The notes below the pieces were generated by a model, which was not told the DNA's origin, did no database searches, and was given only the letters and a program-made list of their open reading frames with translations. From NCBI GenBank assembly GCA_026390935.1, contig JAPLEZ010000119.1, positions 2,073 to 62,512 on the forward strand: a stretch of DNA of 60,440 nucleotides. The letters are read 5' to 3'. A program made the translations under genes and the position numbers. Origin of the DNA: Bacteroidota bacterium (GTDB lineage Bacteria; Bacteroidota; Bacteroidia; Flavobacteriales_C; GCA-002722245). Shown here piece after piece: positions 43,935-51,886 of this stretch (its first letter is position 1; each line of letters starts with the position of its first letter).

Positions 43935-44020
43935 GGCGATAGATCCTTCCTTCGTCAGGAGGACAACCTAGTGTAAAAATGGATGAGTATGTCCTCCTGA
44001 CGAAGGAAGGATCTATCGCC
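43935..44020. repeat. 31-bp perfect inverted repeat between gmk and nadD
   Basis: The arms are 43935-43965 and 43990-44020 and are exact reverse complements over 31 bases, with a 24-base loop. The arm starts GGCGATAGATCCTTCC and contains TTCGTCAGGAGGAC. Words of this kind (tgacgaaggaaggatct) are known to me from intergenic repeats in Bacteroidota genomes. It is very likely a REP/MITE-like dispersed element; a role as an mRNA hairpin is secondary. Confidence 0.9.
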
Positions 44021-44034
44021 CAATAAATAACAAA

Positions 44035-44610
44035 ATGAAAAAAGTAGGTTTATTTTTCGGTTCTTTCAATCCCATTCACAATGGCCACATGATACTGGCC
44101 AATTACATGTTGGAATATACCGATGCCGAAGAAATATGGTTTGTGATTTCCCCACAAAATCCACTCAAAGAAAAATCAACTTTACTTTCCGAAAATCACC
44201 GTTATCAATTGGTTTTAGAAGCCATTGAGCAAGAGCCAAGATTCAAAGCGTCGAATATTGAATTTAAATTACCACAACCCTCTTACACCATAAATACTTT
44301 GGTGCACCTCAACGAAAAATATCCTAATTATAAATTCTCTTTAATCATCGGTGAAGACAACCTGAAATCCTTTTCCAAATGGAAAAATTACGAAAGGATT
44401 TTAGAACTCTGCCAGCTCTTGGTTTACCCTCGCCCCAACTGTGAAAAAACTGAATTTCATTCACATCCAAATGTATCCATCCTCAACGCACCACAAGTAG
44501 AAATCTCTGCCGACTTTATTCGTAAAGCCATCAAAGAAGGAAAAAATGTGCAATATTTTGTTCCGGAAAGAGTTTGGAAATATATGATGGAGATGGGGTT
44601 TTATAAATAA
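44035..44610 (+). CDS. nadD: Nicotinate-nucleotide adenylyltransferase
   Basis: 191 residues; NaMN to NaAD in NAD synthesis. The nucleotidyltransferase signature is GLFFGSFNPIHNGHMILANY (GxFDPxHxGH type) and the second one is ISADFIRKAIKEGKNV (ISSTxIR type). Intact. The 31-bp inverted repeat lies right upstream, so its promoter may be within or before that element. Confidence 0.96.
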   Translation: MKKVGLFFGSFNPIHNGHMILANYMLEYTDAEEIWFVISPQNPLKEKSTLLSENHRYQLVLEAIEQEPRFKASNIEFKLPQPSYTINTLVHLNEKYPNYKFSLIIGEDNLKSFSKWKNYERILELCQLLVYPRPNCEKTEFHSHPNVSILNAPQVEISADFIRKAIKEGKNVQYFVPERVWKYMMEMGFYK

Positions 44611-44619
44611 GAATATACT

Positions 44620-45162
44620 ATGGTACTACAATTTGAACTGGAAGAAGGCGATTACTTAACCTATCAACTTTTTATCGCTTCCAGATCTGAAAGCATAAAA
44701 AAGAAAAGAAAAAAGTCGCGAATCACTGTCCCTATTATCTATTTAGGATTTGCTATTTTTCTTTTTTACATTGAAGGCTATTTTATAGGAAGCTTATTCC
44801 TAATGTTTGGAATGTTATGGTATTTATTCTTTCCTAAATGGGAGAAGAAACGTTATGTTAAGCATTATCGAAATTTCATCAAGGAAAACCATTCCTCTAA
44901 ACTTGGAAAAAGAATTCAAATCGAAATTACAGATGGCTTTCTTATTGCTAAATCCGAAACCAGCGAATCAAAAACGAGTCTTCCATCAATTCAAGGATTT
45001 ATTGAATTGAAAGATCTGGTTTTAATAAGAATTGATGAATCTCAATCCTTCCTTATCCCAAAACGAAACATATTTGCAACTGAATGGATAAGCGAACTAA
45101 AAAAAACTGCAGCGAAGCATAATAAGGCGTACATTGAGGAACAACAATGGAATTGGGAATAA
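44620..45162 (+). CDS. Small membrane protein, YcxB-like
   Basis: 180 residues. Residues 1-30 form a soluble start (LEEGDYLTYQLFIAS), then two adjacent membrane segments (about 36-55 and 58-72), then a cytoplasmic beta-rich part with IEITDGFLIAKSET, a DLVLIRIDESQSFLIPKRNI strand pair and a final helix. This is the YcxB-like layout, a family of unknown role. Ten bases after nadD. Confidence 0.75.
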   Translation: MVLQFELEEGDYLTYQLFIASRSESIKKKRKKSRITVPIIYLGFAIFLFYIEGYFIGSLFLMFGMLWYLFFPKWEKKRYVKHYRNFIKENHSSKLGKRIQIEITDGFLIAKSETSESKTSLPSIQGFIELKDLVLIRIDESQSFLIPKRNIFATEWISELKKTAAKHNKAYIEEQQWNWE

Positions 45163-45183
45163 CAATCCATCTTACACCCTAGC

Positions 45184-45319
45184 TCCGTTCAGTTTAGCGA
45201 AGCGTAACTGGACGGAATCTTTTCTTGAAGCTTTCAGCTTCTTTTAGACAAAAAAAAATCAAAGTAAATCGAAGCTGAAAGCTTCAAAAAAAGATTCCGC
45301 TAAGTTGAAAACTTAGCGG
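45184..45319. repeat. Three consecutive hairpins after the YcxB-like gene
   Basis: Hairpin A pairs 45184-45194 with 45206-45216 (10 of 11). Hairpin B pairs 45213-45241 with 45271-45299 (28 of 29 bases), and each arm is itself nearly palindromic (GAAGCTTTCAGCTTC). Hairpin C pairs CCGCTAAGTT (45297-45306) with AACTTAGCGG (45310-45319). Together they fill the gap between the convergent YcxB-like and prfB genes. It looks like a composite REP-type repeat; no coding sequence is seen. Confidence 0.8.
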
Positions 45320-45360
45320 AGCGAGCGCAACCACTCTCTAAACTCACTCTCACACTGATT

Positions 45361-46435
45361 TCAACCCCCGTATTCCATCAAATACGCCTTAATAAACGGC
45401 ATTAACTCACCGTCCATCACAGCGCCCACATTGCTTGTTTCATGAGAAGTACGCATGTCTTTCACCATCTTGTATGGATGCATCACATACGATCGAATTT
45501 GTGATCCCCACTCAATTTTCTTTTTATTTCCTTCAACAATAGCTTGTGTTTCCAAACGCTTGCGCATTTCCGCTTCATACAATTGCGACTTCAGCATTTG
45601 CAAAGCCTTCTCTTTGTTTTGCAACTGAGAACGTGATTCTTGATTTTTTATAATAATCCCCGATGGCTTGTGATACAAGCGCACCGCGGTTTCCACCTTG
45701 TTTACATTTTGTCCGCCGGCACCACCTGCGCGGAAAGTATCCCATTCAATATCTCCTGGATTGATTTCAATGTTTAAAGTATCATCGATCACAGGATAAA
45801 CATAAACAGAAGCAAAGGAAGTATGACGCTTGTTAGCCGAATCAAATGGTGATAAGCGCACCAAACGATGCACACCATTTTCTCCTTTTAAATAGCCGTA
45901 TGCATATTCCCCTTCAAATTCAATGGAACATGATTTTATGCCCGCTTCTTCACCATCCTGTATCTCGAGCATTGTCACCTTGTACCCACACTTGTCTCCA
46001 AACATTTTATACATCCGCATGAGCATGCTTGCCCAATCCTGACTCTCTGTTCCGCCCGCTCCGGGATTAATTTCCAGAATGGCACTCATGTGATCTTCAG
46101 TTCCTGAAAGCATGTTTTTAAATTCCATCGCCTCCAGCTTATATATAGCTTTTTGATAAGTAGCTTCAATTTCTTCTTCGCTCTCTTCCAGCTCAATCAT
46201 CACGTTCAAATCTTCAATCAAAGCTTGCGCCTCATTGTATCCTTCTATCCACGATTTTTTTTGTTTGATCTGACGCAGCATTGCCTCCGCAGCTTTTGGA
46301 TTGTCCCAAAAACCAGGTGCCTGGGTTTTTTCCTCTTCTTCTTGAATTTCTATGAGTTTCCTGTCGAGGTCAAAGATAGCCCCTTAACTCTCCGAGGCGC
46401 TTTAGGATTCCTTTATATTGTTCGGAAGTAACCAT
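45361..46435 (-). CDS. prfB: Peptide chain release factor 2, with programmed +1 frameshift
   Basis: The gene is read in two frames. Frame 1 starts at the ATG at 46435, encodes 21 residues ([20 protein letters not shown] plus Leu) and meets an in-frame TGA at 46372-46370. After a +1 slip, translation resumes with Asp at 46371 and runs 336 residues to 45361, giving 357 in total. The release factor motifs are intact: SPF tripeptide in [13 protein letters not shown] and GGQ in [15 protein letters not shown]2 reads UGA/UAA; low RF2 favours the frameshift and so raises RF2. The gene itself ends in TGA. Annotating only the long frame (from 46281) loses the N-terminus. Confidence 0.95.
46369..46384 (-). 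promoter_or_regulatory. Programmed +1 frameshift site of prfB
   Basis: Minus-strand sequence AGGGGCTATCTTTGAC: an SD-like AGGGG lies three bases upstream of CTT TGA C, the classic RF2 slip site. The CTT-bound tRNA slips to TTT when UGA decoding is slow. Confidence 0.95.
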
Positions 46436-46443
46436 TATTGTCT

Positions 46444-46451
46444 TACTTTTG
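46444..46451 (+). promoter_or_regulatory. -7 element for the membrane protein at 46472
   Basis: TACTTTTG fits TAnnTTTG; a TTG at 46418-46420 is 23 bases away, at the long edge of the usual spacing. Predicted transcription begins about 46458, 14 bases before the GTG. Confidence 0.45.
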
Positions 46452-46471
46452 CTGTAAATTTAGAATTATCC

Positions 46472-47434
46472 GTGGAAACATCATCATTCAATAAAGTATT
46501 TAGTCTGCAATCCGGCGAATACTGCCATTTTTACAATGAGCTGGTTGTCATTAACGACAGGACTTTGGTAGAGAAAAGAGATCTGAATATGGATATGAAT
46601 AAAACTGCCGATTACAAAAAATTGCGGTTAGCAGTGAACGTACTTTTCACTTTGAGTATCCTCACTATGGTCATCATTACTGGATTTTATCCACTGGCTT
46701 TATTAGTTTTTGTGTCGGTTTGGAATTTAAAAAACATCAAACGTCAGAATTTGCCCACTTTAGTGAGCGATTGCTTTCCGGTAAAAAATATCAGCTCTGC
46801 AAGATTCATTGGCGGGAAACTCGGATTTAATGAAATTGATCTCACCATAGTGAACGATCAAGGTAAAGAAATGACGAAGGTTTTAAAGCTCTACGACAGC
46901 AAGGAAGAAACAATGAAGGCCATTGGTATTTTCCAGCACTTGGGTTTGATTCAAGACAATCCTCTCGACATCAACAAAACCATTTTAGTGAACCAAAAAT
47001 CTTTTAAAATCAGCGCAACAGAAAATTTGTATGTTTTAGAAAATGAAGTGGTCATCAGCAAAAAAAATGAGTACCCTGAACGAGGTGAATTTGTAGGCAT
47101 CAACAACATCATTTTTCTTTTTGTGCAGCTTTTACTTACCGGTGCTATCTGCATTAAAACCTACCAAACATTTATTAAAGATCCACTTCATGTGGCCGAC
47201 TTTGTAGTGATATTGTTACTGTTATTGCTTTATCCATTGCCCTTCAAATACTTTAATAAATCTACTGCCGATCTTATACAACGAAAAGATGTTTTGAAAA
47301 CCTATATCCAAGAAAAGAAAGGGAAAAACACGTTGGTGATTGAATTTAAAAGCGACTGGTATTTTCCATTAAAAAGAAAGATTTTGTTTGAGGATGCTGC
47401 AGAAGCGAAGGCGGCTCTAGATGAATTAAAATAA
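46472..47434 (+). CDS. Membrane protein of unknown function
   Basis: 320 residues starting at GTG 46472 (VETSSFNKVF). The longer frame from 46418 overlaps the prfB start and the promoter, so it is not preferred. It has a soluble start, two membrane segments (about 50-90), a 120-residue cytoplasmic beta-rich part (FIGGKLGFNEIDLTIVND, KVLKLYDSKEETMKAIG), two more membrane segments (INNIIFLFVQLLLTGAICI and VADFVVILLLLLLYPLPF), then a short domain ending LFEDAAEAKAALDELK. I do not recognise the family. Divergent from prfB. Confidence 0.65.
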   Translation: METSSFNKVFSLQSGEYCHFYNELVVINDRTLVEKRDLNMDMNKTADYKKLRLAVNVLFTLSILTMVIITGFYPLALLVFVSVWNLKNIKRQNLPTLVSDCFPVKNISSARFIGGKLGFNEIDLTIVNDQGKEMTKVLKLYDSKEETMKAIGIFQHLGLIQDNPLDINKTILVNQKSFKISATENLYVLENEVVISKKNEYPERGEFVGINNIIFLFVQLLLTGAICIKTYQTFIKDPLHVADFVVILLLLLLYPLPFKYFNKSTADLIQRKDVLKTYIQEKKGKNTLVIEFKSDWYFPLKRKILFEDAAEAKAALDELK

Positions 47435-47461
47435 AAAGGCTGCCTTTGCAGACAGCCTTTT
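47434..47461. terminator. Bidirectional terminator between convergent genes
   Basis: Stem AAAAGGCTG (47434-47442) / CAGCCTTTT (47453-47461) with a 10-base loop and A/T tails on both sides, between the stop at 47434 and the lipoprotein stop at 47480. Confidence 0.85.
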
Positions 47462-47479
47462 CAAATGAGCTAAATCTTA

Positions 47480-48610
47480 CTAATTCTTTTTCCAGCTTTT
47501 TTTCTTGGTTTGCTCATCCCATGGTCCAGTGATGTCAGTCCAAACACCTTCCATATCGGTTTTGAAATCCTCACCATATACTTGCAATACATCTTCTGAA
47601 GTATTGTCTTTGTAATAAATGTATAAACGAACAGAGTCAGGCGCTACTTCAAACAATTTTAAATCACCAATTTTTGCTCCATCGTAACTCACCGTAGCGC
47701 TGATTTTTGAATTCACCTGATCAACAGTTGCCGCATCGCCTAAAGCAGCAATTTCAGATACTTTCACATTAGCTGCGACTTCAAATTTTTCAAAGCCAAA
47801 AGTTCCTTTCACCAAAGTAACATCTTCATCAATAACACTGGAGTAATCGGAAGTAGCTAAATCAATCTCTACATCTACATCATAAACACATGAACTATTG
47901 TTCGACATATCAAACTGAACTGTAAAGTTGTTTCCAACTTTAGTTTCCTTTAATGTAATAACATATGGATCAATGTACGCACTTACGTCAACCGCCACAG
48001 GGAAGTAAGAAGAATCCGCTTGATATTCAAAATCGATGTTGTTTAAACTTAACTCCAAAGTTTTTGAACCATCTACAGCAACTGTGATTTTGCCACTTTC
48101 AGGATATAAGGTTGTATCTCCATCATTAATGTACTGTTTCGTCACCAATTTGGTAGAAGTAATTTGCACATTACTAGTGGTTTTGTTTTTATCTGACGGG
48201 AAATTAACAATGATTTTATCTGTTGGTGCACTAGAATAAGTCCACTGCTTGGTTCCTACTGTATAAGTGTATGTTCCTGCTGCATTATCAAAATTAAAAC
48301 CATCTGTTTCATCGAAAACGTTCTCTGCAACAACAGAACCTAAACTATCCAATAATCCTTTCACAAAAGTAGTGTCCAGCGCATCTCCGTTGACCACATT
48401 GAAAAAATCAACAACAGACTGAACTCCCTTACCATCGTGCAAAGCTTTTACACAAGAAATCAATCCGTTTTGAGTAGCAGCCAGGCTTGCCTTATCTTGC
48501 GCAACAGTTGTTACTACCGTTGTGTTATCATCATTTCCATCGTCTTCCTTGCTACAAGACGACAAACTAAGTAGTGCTAATGCACCGAATCCTAAAATCA
48601 ACTTTTTCAT
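47480..48610 (-). CDS. Lipoprotein of unknown function
   Basis: 376 residues. Signal MKKLILGFGALALLS with lipobox LSSC (Cys19), followed by an acidic, low-complexity linker (SKEDDGNDDNTTVV). The mature part is beta-rich with Asp, Ser, Thr and Val in excess, for example NAAGTYTYTVGTKQWTYSS and AVDGSKTLELSLNNIDFEYQ, suggesting a surface or periplasmic beta sandwich. The C-terminus is basic (TKKKSWKKN). No family recognised. Single gene between convergent terminators. Confidence 0.8.
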   Translation of the reverse strand: MKKLILGFGALALLSLSSCSKEDDGNDDNTTVVTTVAQDKASLAATQNGLISCVKALHDGKGVQSVVDFFNVVNGDALDTTFVKGLLDSLGSVVAENVFDETDGFNFDNAAGTYTYTVGTKQWTYSSAPTDKIIVNFPSDKNKTTSNVQITSTKLVTKQYINDGDTTLYPESGKITVAVDGSKTLELSLNNIDFEYQADSSYFPVAVDVSAYIDPYVITLKETKVGNNFTVQFDMSNNSSCVYDVDVEIDLATSDYSSVIDEDVTLVKGTFGFEKFEVAANVKVSEIAALGDAATVDQVNSKISATVSYDGAKIGDLKLFEVAPDSVRLYIYYKDNTSEDVLQVYGEDFKTDMEGVWTDITGPWDEQTKKKSWKKN

Positions 48611-48671
48611 ATTACAATTTATTTGGTTTATAAACTAGGCTTAAAACGCTATAAACGAAAAAAGGTTTCCT

Positions 48672-49142
48672 CTATTTAACTATGCCTTCTATGATTTGCA
48701 ACACTAGATCAGACTCAAAGCCTTTACCAGCAATATAACGGAAAACCTTTCCTTTTTGATTGTACAGAGATTCGCCTTTTACCTCACGCAACTTTTTTAA
48801 GGCTAGCTTACTTATTGTTTCCCGGTATAAAACAGGATCAATTTCCTTTTTTGCCTTGGCTATGCAGTACGATGATATTTTTCTTTGTCGAAGTTCATTC
48901 TCAATTTTAATCCAACCCCACTCGTTATTTTTAAATTTTCCACGAGCGTATGCACATGAGAAGCGCTCTTCGTTAAGAAAATTTTGATTCACCAATTCGG
49001 CAATCACATTTTCAATGATTTCTTCCTCCAAACCTAAACCAGAAAGACTTTCCCGTACTTCTTCCTGACAACGTTCCTGGTAAGCGCAATACTTTTGCGC
49101 CTTTTGCAGAGCCTGAGTGTAGGTGTATATCTTCTTTTCCAC
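48672..49142 (-). CDS. recX: RecX-family RecA regulator
   Basis: 156 residues, starting at GTG 49142 (VEKKIYTYTQALQKAQ). The frame also has an ATG at 49184, but that lies inside the palindromic repeat. It is made of helix repeats typical of RecX: YCAYQERCQEEVRESL, IENVIAELVNQNFLNEERF, AYARGKFKNNEWGWIKIENE and KVFRYIAGKGFESDLV. RecX caps RecA filaments and limits recombination. No recA gene is present here. Confidence 0.9.
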   Translation of the reverse strand: MEKKIYTYTQALQKAQKYCAYQERCQEEVRESLSGLGLEEEIIENVIAELVNQNFLNEERFSCAYARGKFKNNEWGWIKIENELRQRKISSYCIAKAKKEIDPVLYRETISKLALKKLREVKGESLYNQKGKVFRYIAGKGFESDLVLQIIEGIVK

Positions 49143-49168
49143 GGTGAACAAATTTAGCACAAAAAAAA

Positions 49169-49231
49169 TTCCCACAGATTCCACAGATTTTCACAGAATA
49201 GCTCTGTGAAAATCTGTGGAATCTGTGGGAA
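49169..49231. repeat. 29-bp perfect inverted repeat between rng and recX
   Basis: Arms 49169-49197 and 49203-49231 are exact reverse complements, loop ATAGC. The arm contains the internal near-repeat CCACAGATT twice, so it is a palindrome of short repeated words. The sequence family (AAATCTGTGGAATCTGTGGGA) is familiar from intergenic repeats of Bacteroidota. It lies between two same-strand genes and could attenuate or process the message. Confidence 0.9.
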
Positions 49232-49241
49232 AATATTCTTC

Positions 49242-50792
49242 TTAATTCAAATCTATTTCAACACCTTCTTTGTCAAAGTACCTCAACTCAATTAAATCGT
49301 AAGAATCCAAAGGCTGAACTTCTACTTTTCCACCGTATTTAGTGCCAAGCTTGCGGCGGATAGGCCACCAACCTTTTGTAAGGTATGCGGAAACAAATGG
49401 GTGAACAGTAATGATCACGTGCTTTTTCTTTAGATCCTGGAAGATGTATTTCACATCAGCTTCAATTTTATCCATCATCACGATACTTGGCTGAACGTGA
49501 CCAGTACCTCTGCAAGTAGGACAGTTTTCGTCTGTCACCACATCGGTTGCCGGACGAACACGTTGACGAGTAATTTCAATAACACCAAATTTGCTTGGAG
49601 GCAAGATGCTGTGTTTTGCACGATCATCTTTCATGTTATCGCGCAAATGCTGGAAGAGTTGCTTGCGGTGATTTGGATTTTTCATGTCGATAAAATCCAC
49701 CACAATAATTCCGCCCATATCACGCAAACGCAACTGGCGCGCCACTTCTTCCGCAGCTTCAAGATTTACCGCTAAAGCGTTTTCCTCCTGACTCATTTCG
49801 GTTTTTGAACGGTGACCGCTATTGATATCAATAACGTGCATCGCTTCAGTGTGCTCTATAATTAAATAGATACCACTTTTCAGGGTTACTGTTTTTCCGA
49901 AGGAAGTCTTGATTTGACGTGCAATTCCAAATTGTTCAAAAATGTGTAAACGATCTTTGTACAGTTTTAAAATATTAACCGACTCAGGAGATTTATCCAT
50001 TAAATACTCCTTGACCTCTTCAAACACGTACTCATCATCCACATAAATACTGTGGAACGAAGCATTAAGCAAATCTCTAAGTATAGAAGACGTACGACTT
50101 AACTCACCCAACAATCTGTCGTTAGGTTTTGCACCTTTTAAATTATCACATACCTGCTTCCAGCGCTCCAAAACATCCGTTAAATCCCTTTCCAAATCAG
50201 CAGCATTTTTCTCTACCGCATTGGTACGAATAATGACACCGAAATTTTTAGGTTTTAAACTGGTAATGATTTGCTTTAAGCGGTTTCTTTCACCGTTATC
50301 GCGCACCTTTTGAGATACCGACACACGGTCGGAAAAGGGCACTAACACAAGATATCTTCCGGGGATAGATATCTCTGATCCGATTCGAGGACCTTTGGTA
50401 GAGATGGGCTCTTTAGCCACCTGCACCATCACTTCCTGTCCGGGCTTAACAACTTCAGTGATCGATCCTGATTTTTGAATATCAGGTTCGTTTTTGAAGT
50501 ACATTAAATTGCTTGTATTCTCCTTCCCTTCACGCGCTTTTGCTAAATATTTATTTAGCGAATTCACCTGAGGGCCTAAGTCGAAGTAATGCAAAAAAGC
50601 GTCTTTTTCATACCCAACGTCAACAAAGGCGGCATTTAGTCCTGGAACTACTTTACGTACTTTTCCAAGATAAATGTCTCCTACTGAAAACTTTGTGTCT
50701 CTCGACTCGCGATGAAGTTCGACTAACTTTTTTTCTTTTAGAATTGCGATTACTACTTCGGAAGGAGAAGAATTGATTATTAATTCATTCAC
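49242..50792 (-). CDS. rng: Ribonuclease E/G family (RNase G)
   Basis: 516 residues. It has an N-terminal S1-like domain (FSVGDIYLGKVRKVVPGLNA), a 5' sensor region, the DNase I-like catalytic motif MHVIDINSGH and GGIIVVDFIDMK, and a zinc link in ENCPTCRGTGHV. There is no long C-terminal degradosome scaffold, so it is of RNase G length. It matures rRNA and starts mRNA decay. The gene follows HU, TPR and the COX24-type gene on the minus strand. Confidence 0.95.
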   Translation of the reverse strand: MNELIINSSPSEVVIAILKEKKLVELHRESRDTKFSVGDIYLGKVRKVVPGLNAAFVDVGYEKDAFLHYFDLGPQVNSLNKYLAKAREGKENTSNLMYFKNEPDIQKSGSITEVVKPGQEVMVQVAKEPISTKGPRIGSEISIPGRYLVLVPFSDRVSVSQKVRDNGERNRLKQIITSLKPKNFGVIIRTNAVEKNAADLERDLTDVLERWKQVCDNLKGAKPNDRLLGELSRTSSILRDLLNASFHSIYVDDEYVFEEVKEYLMDKSPESVNILKLYKDRLHIFEQFGIARQIKTSFGKTVTLKSGIYLIIEHTEAMHVIDINSGHRSKTEMSQEENALAVNLEAAEEVARQLRLRDMGGIIVVDFIDMKNPNHRKQLFQHLRDNMKDDRAKHSILPPSKFGVIEITRQRVRPATDVVTDENCPTCRGTGHVQPSIVMMDKIEADVKYIFQDLKKKHVIITVHPFVSAYLTKGWWPIRRKLGTKYGGKVEVQPLDSYDLIELRYFDKEGVEIDLN

Positions 50793-50870
50793 AACTTCTT
50801 AATAGATTGTGGCAGAGCCCTCCATAGGGACCTCCACCTGGTTACACATTCAAAAACTGAAAAAAGAAAA

Positions 50871-50963
50871 CTATTTTTTCTTTTTGTGTCTGTTTTTTCT
50901 CAAACGTTTTTTTCGTTTGTGTGTAGCCATCTTGTGTCTTTTTCTTTTTTTTCCGCTTGGCAT
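50871..50963 (-). CDS. 30-residue COX24/AURKAIP1-type basic protein
   Basis: I read this short gene directly: ATG at 50963, TAG at 50873-50871, 30 residues. It starts MPSGKKRKRHKMATHK and goes on with RKKRLRKNRH and lysines, so almost every second residue is Lys, Arg or His. The KRKRHKMATHKRKKR core fits the COX24 C-terminal/AURKAIP1 domain, related to mitochondrial ribosomal protein mS38. In Bacteroidota this tiny gene is, as I recall, found near rng and HU. It probably binds rRNA in the small subunit. It is 18 bases after the TPR gene stop and 78 bases before rng. Confidence 0.85.
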   Translation of the reverse strand: MPSGKKRKRHKMATHKRKKRLRKNRHKKKK

Positions 50964-50981
50964 AATGTTGTTTTTTAATAA

Positions 50982-51443
50982 TTATTTTAAATGTTCTATA
51001 ATTTGCTGTATCGATTCTTTTTGCTTTGAATCGGGAGTGGTTTTGTACAGCTTAACAAAAATACTCCTGGCTTTCGCCGTGTCTTTTAATTCAAGATAAG
51101 TCTCGCCTAATTTCCATTCAGTTTCTAAACTAGGTTTTACTTCTTCCAGTCGTTCTAAATATCCAGCCGCCTTTTCGTGCTGATGGGTTCTTAATGCCCC
51201 AGCAGACAACTGTTCCAGAGCCCTCACATTTTTTGGATCTTGCTCTAAAACCTCTTTTAAAAGTTTTATGCCAGCCATCGGATTGGGCTGAGTATTTATG
51301 ATGTTAATGGCTTCATCCACCTTTTTATCCAAAGATTGATGTTGCTCTGTTTTAACAACAGAAGAACTCTTTACAGGTAAAAAATATAAAAGAACGACGG
51401 CGGCAATGGCGCTTATAATGACTATCAGTTGCTTATTGCTCAT
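50982..51443 (-). CDS. TPR-repeat protein with N-terminal membrane anchor
   Basis: 153 residues. An uncleaved membrane segment (LIVIISAIAAVVLLYFLP) is followed by a linker and then helices with TPR patterns: NPMAGIKLLKEVLEQDPKN, NVRALEQLSAGALRTHQ and WKLGETYLELKDTAKAR. Scaffold for protein contacts at the inner membrane, periplasmic or cytoplasmic side unknown. It lies between HU and the COX24-type gene in one operon. Confidence 0.85.
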   Translation of the reverse strand: MSNKQLIVIISAIAAVVLLYFLPVKSSSVVKTEQHQSLDKKVDEAINIINTQPNPMAGIKLLKEVLEQDPKNVRALEQLSAGALRTHQHEKAAGYLERLEEVKPSLETEWKLGETYLELKDTAKARSIFVKLYKTTPDSKQKESIQQIIEHLK

Positions 51444-51458
51444 CCTGTATTAGCTCAA

Positions 51459-51749
51459 CTACTTTTTTTTTGAAGTAATTTTTACTTTCTCAACAAAAAC
51501 CTTTGCTGGTTTAAATGCCGGCACGTTATGTTCAGGGATGATGATGGTAGTGTTTTTAGAAATGTTTCTACCAGTTTTTTGAGCTCTTTTCTTAACGATG
51601 AAAGATCCGAAACCTCTAAGGTATACGTTATCTCCTTTTGATAAAGAAGTTTTGATGGATTTCATCATTGCTTCAACAGTTGCCTGAACTGCAACTTTTT
51701 CGATTCCTGTTTTGTCTGCGATCTCGTTTACAATGTCTGCTTTTGTCAT
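51459..51749 (-). CDS. HU-family DNA-binding protein
   Basis: 96 residues; dimeric nucleoid protein that bends DNA. The N-terminal helices MTKADIVNEIADKTGIEK are typical, as is VYLRGFGSFIVKKRAQKTGR before the beta arm; the intercalating Pro is within IIIPEHNVPAFKPAK. Basic C-terminus. Preceded by a good promoter at 51803-51831. Confidence 0.97.
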   Translation of the reverse strand: MTKADIVNEIADKTGIEKVAVQATVEAMMKSIKTSLSKGDNVYLRGFGSFIVKKRAQKTGRNISKNTTIIIPEHNVPAFKPAKVFVEKVKITSKKK

Positions 51750-51802
51750 GTCTGTTAATTTATATATCTCAAATAATCAATTAGTTCGTAATTTAGGGGC
51801 TG

Positions 51803-51831
51803 CGAATTTACATTTTTAATTCATTCTACAA
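51803..51831 (-). promoter_or_regulatory. Promoter for HU-TPR-COX24-rng
   Basis: On the minus strand TTG (51831-51829), 18 bases, TAAATTCG (51810-51803). Seven of eight bases fit the TAnnTTTG element. Transcription would begin near 51796, a 47-base leader before the HU ATG. Confidence 0.6.
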
Positions 51832-51886
51832 AAACCCTGAGTGATTTTTTTTCTTTGTAAGTAATTCAATCTTAACTATTTGCTGA

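Noticed and set aside
43935-44020. Ordinary rho-independent terminator of gmk
   Set aside because: A 31-bp perfect stem with a 24-base loop and no T tract is not the usual form; a REP-type repeat is the better call.
46153-46431. Plus-strand frame opposite the prfB 5' end
   Set aside because: It is antisense to the prfB frames; the RF2 frameshift explains the region.
49242-50792. Full RNase E with degradosome scaffold
   Set aside because: The protein ends soon after the catalytic and zinc-link region, at RNase G length.
50809-51099. Plus-strand frame rich in Phe, Leu and Cys over the COX24 and TPR genes
   Set aside because: It is the antisense of the lysine/arginine-rich COX24 gene, which explains the hydrophobic look.
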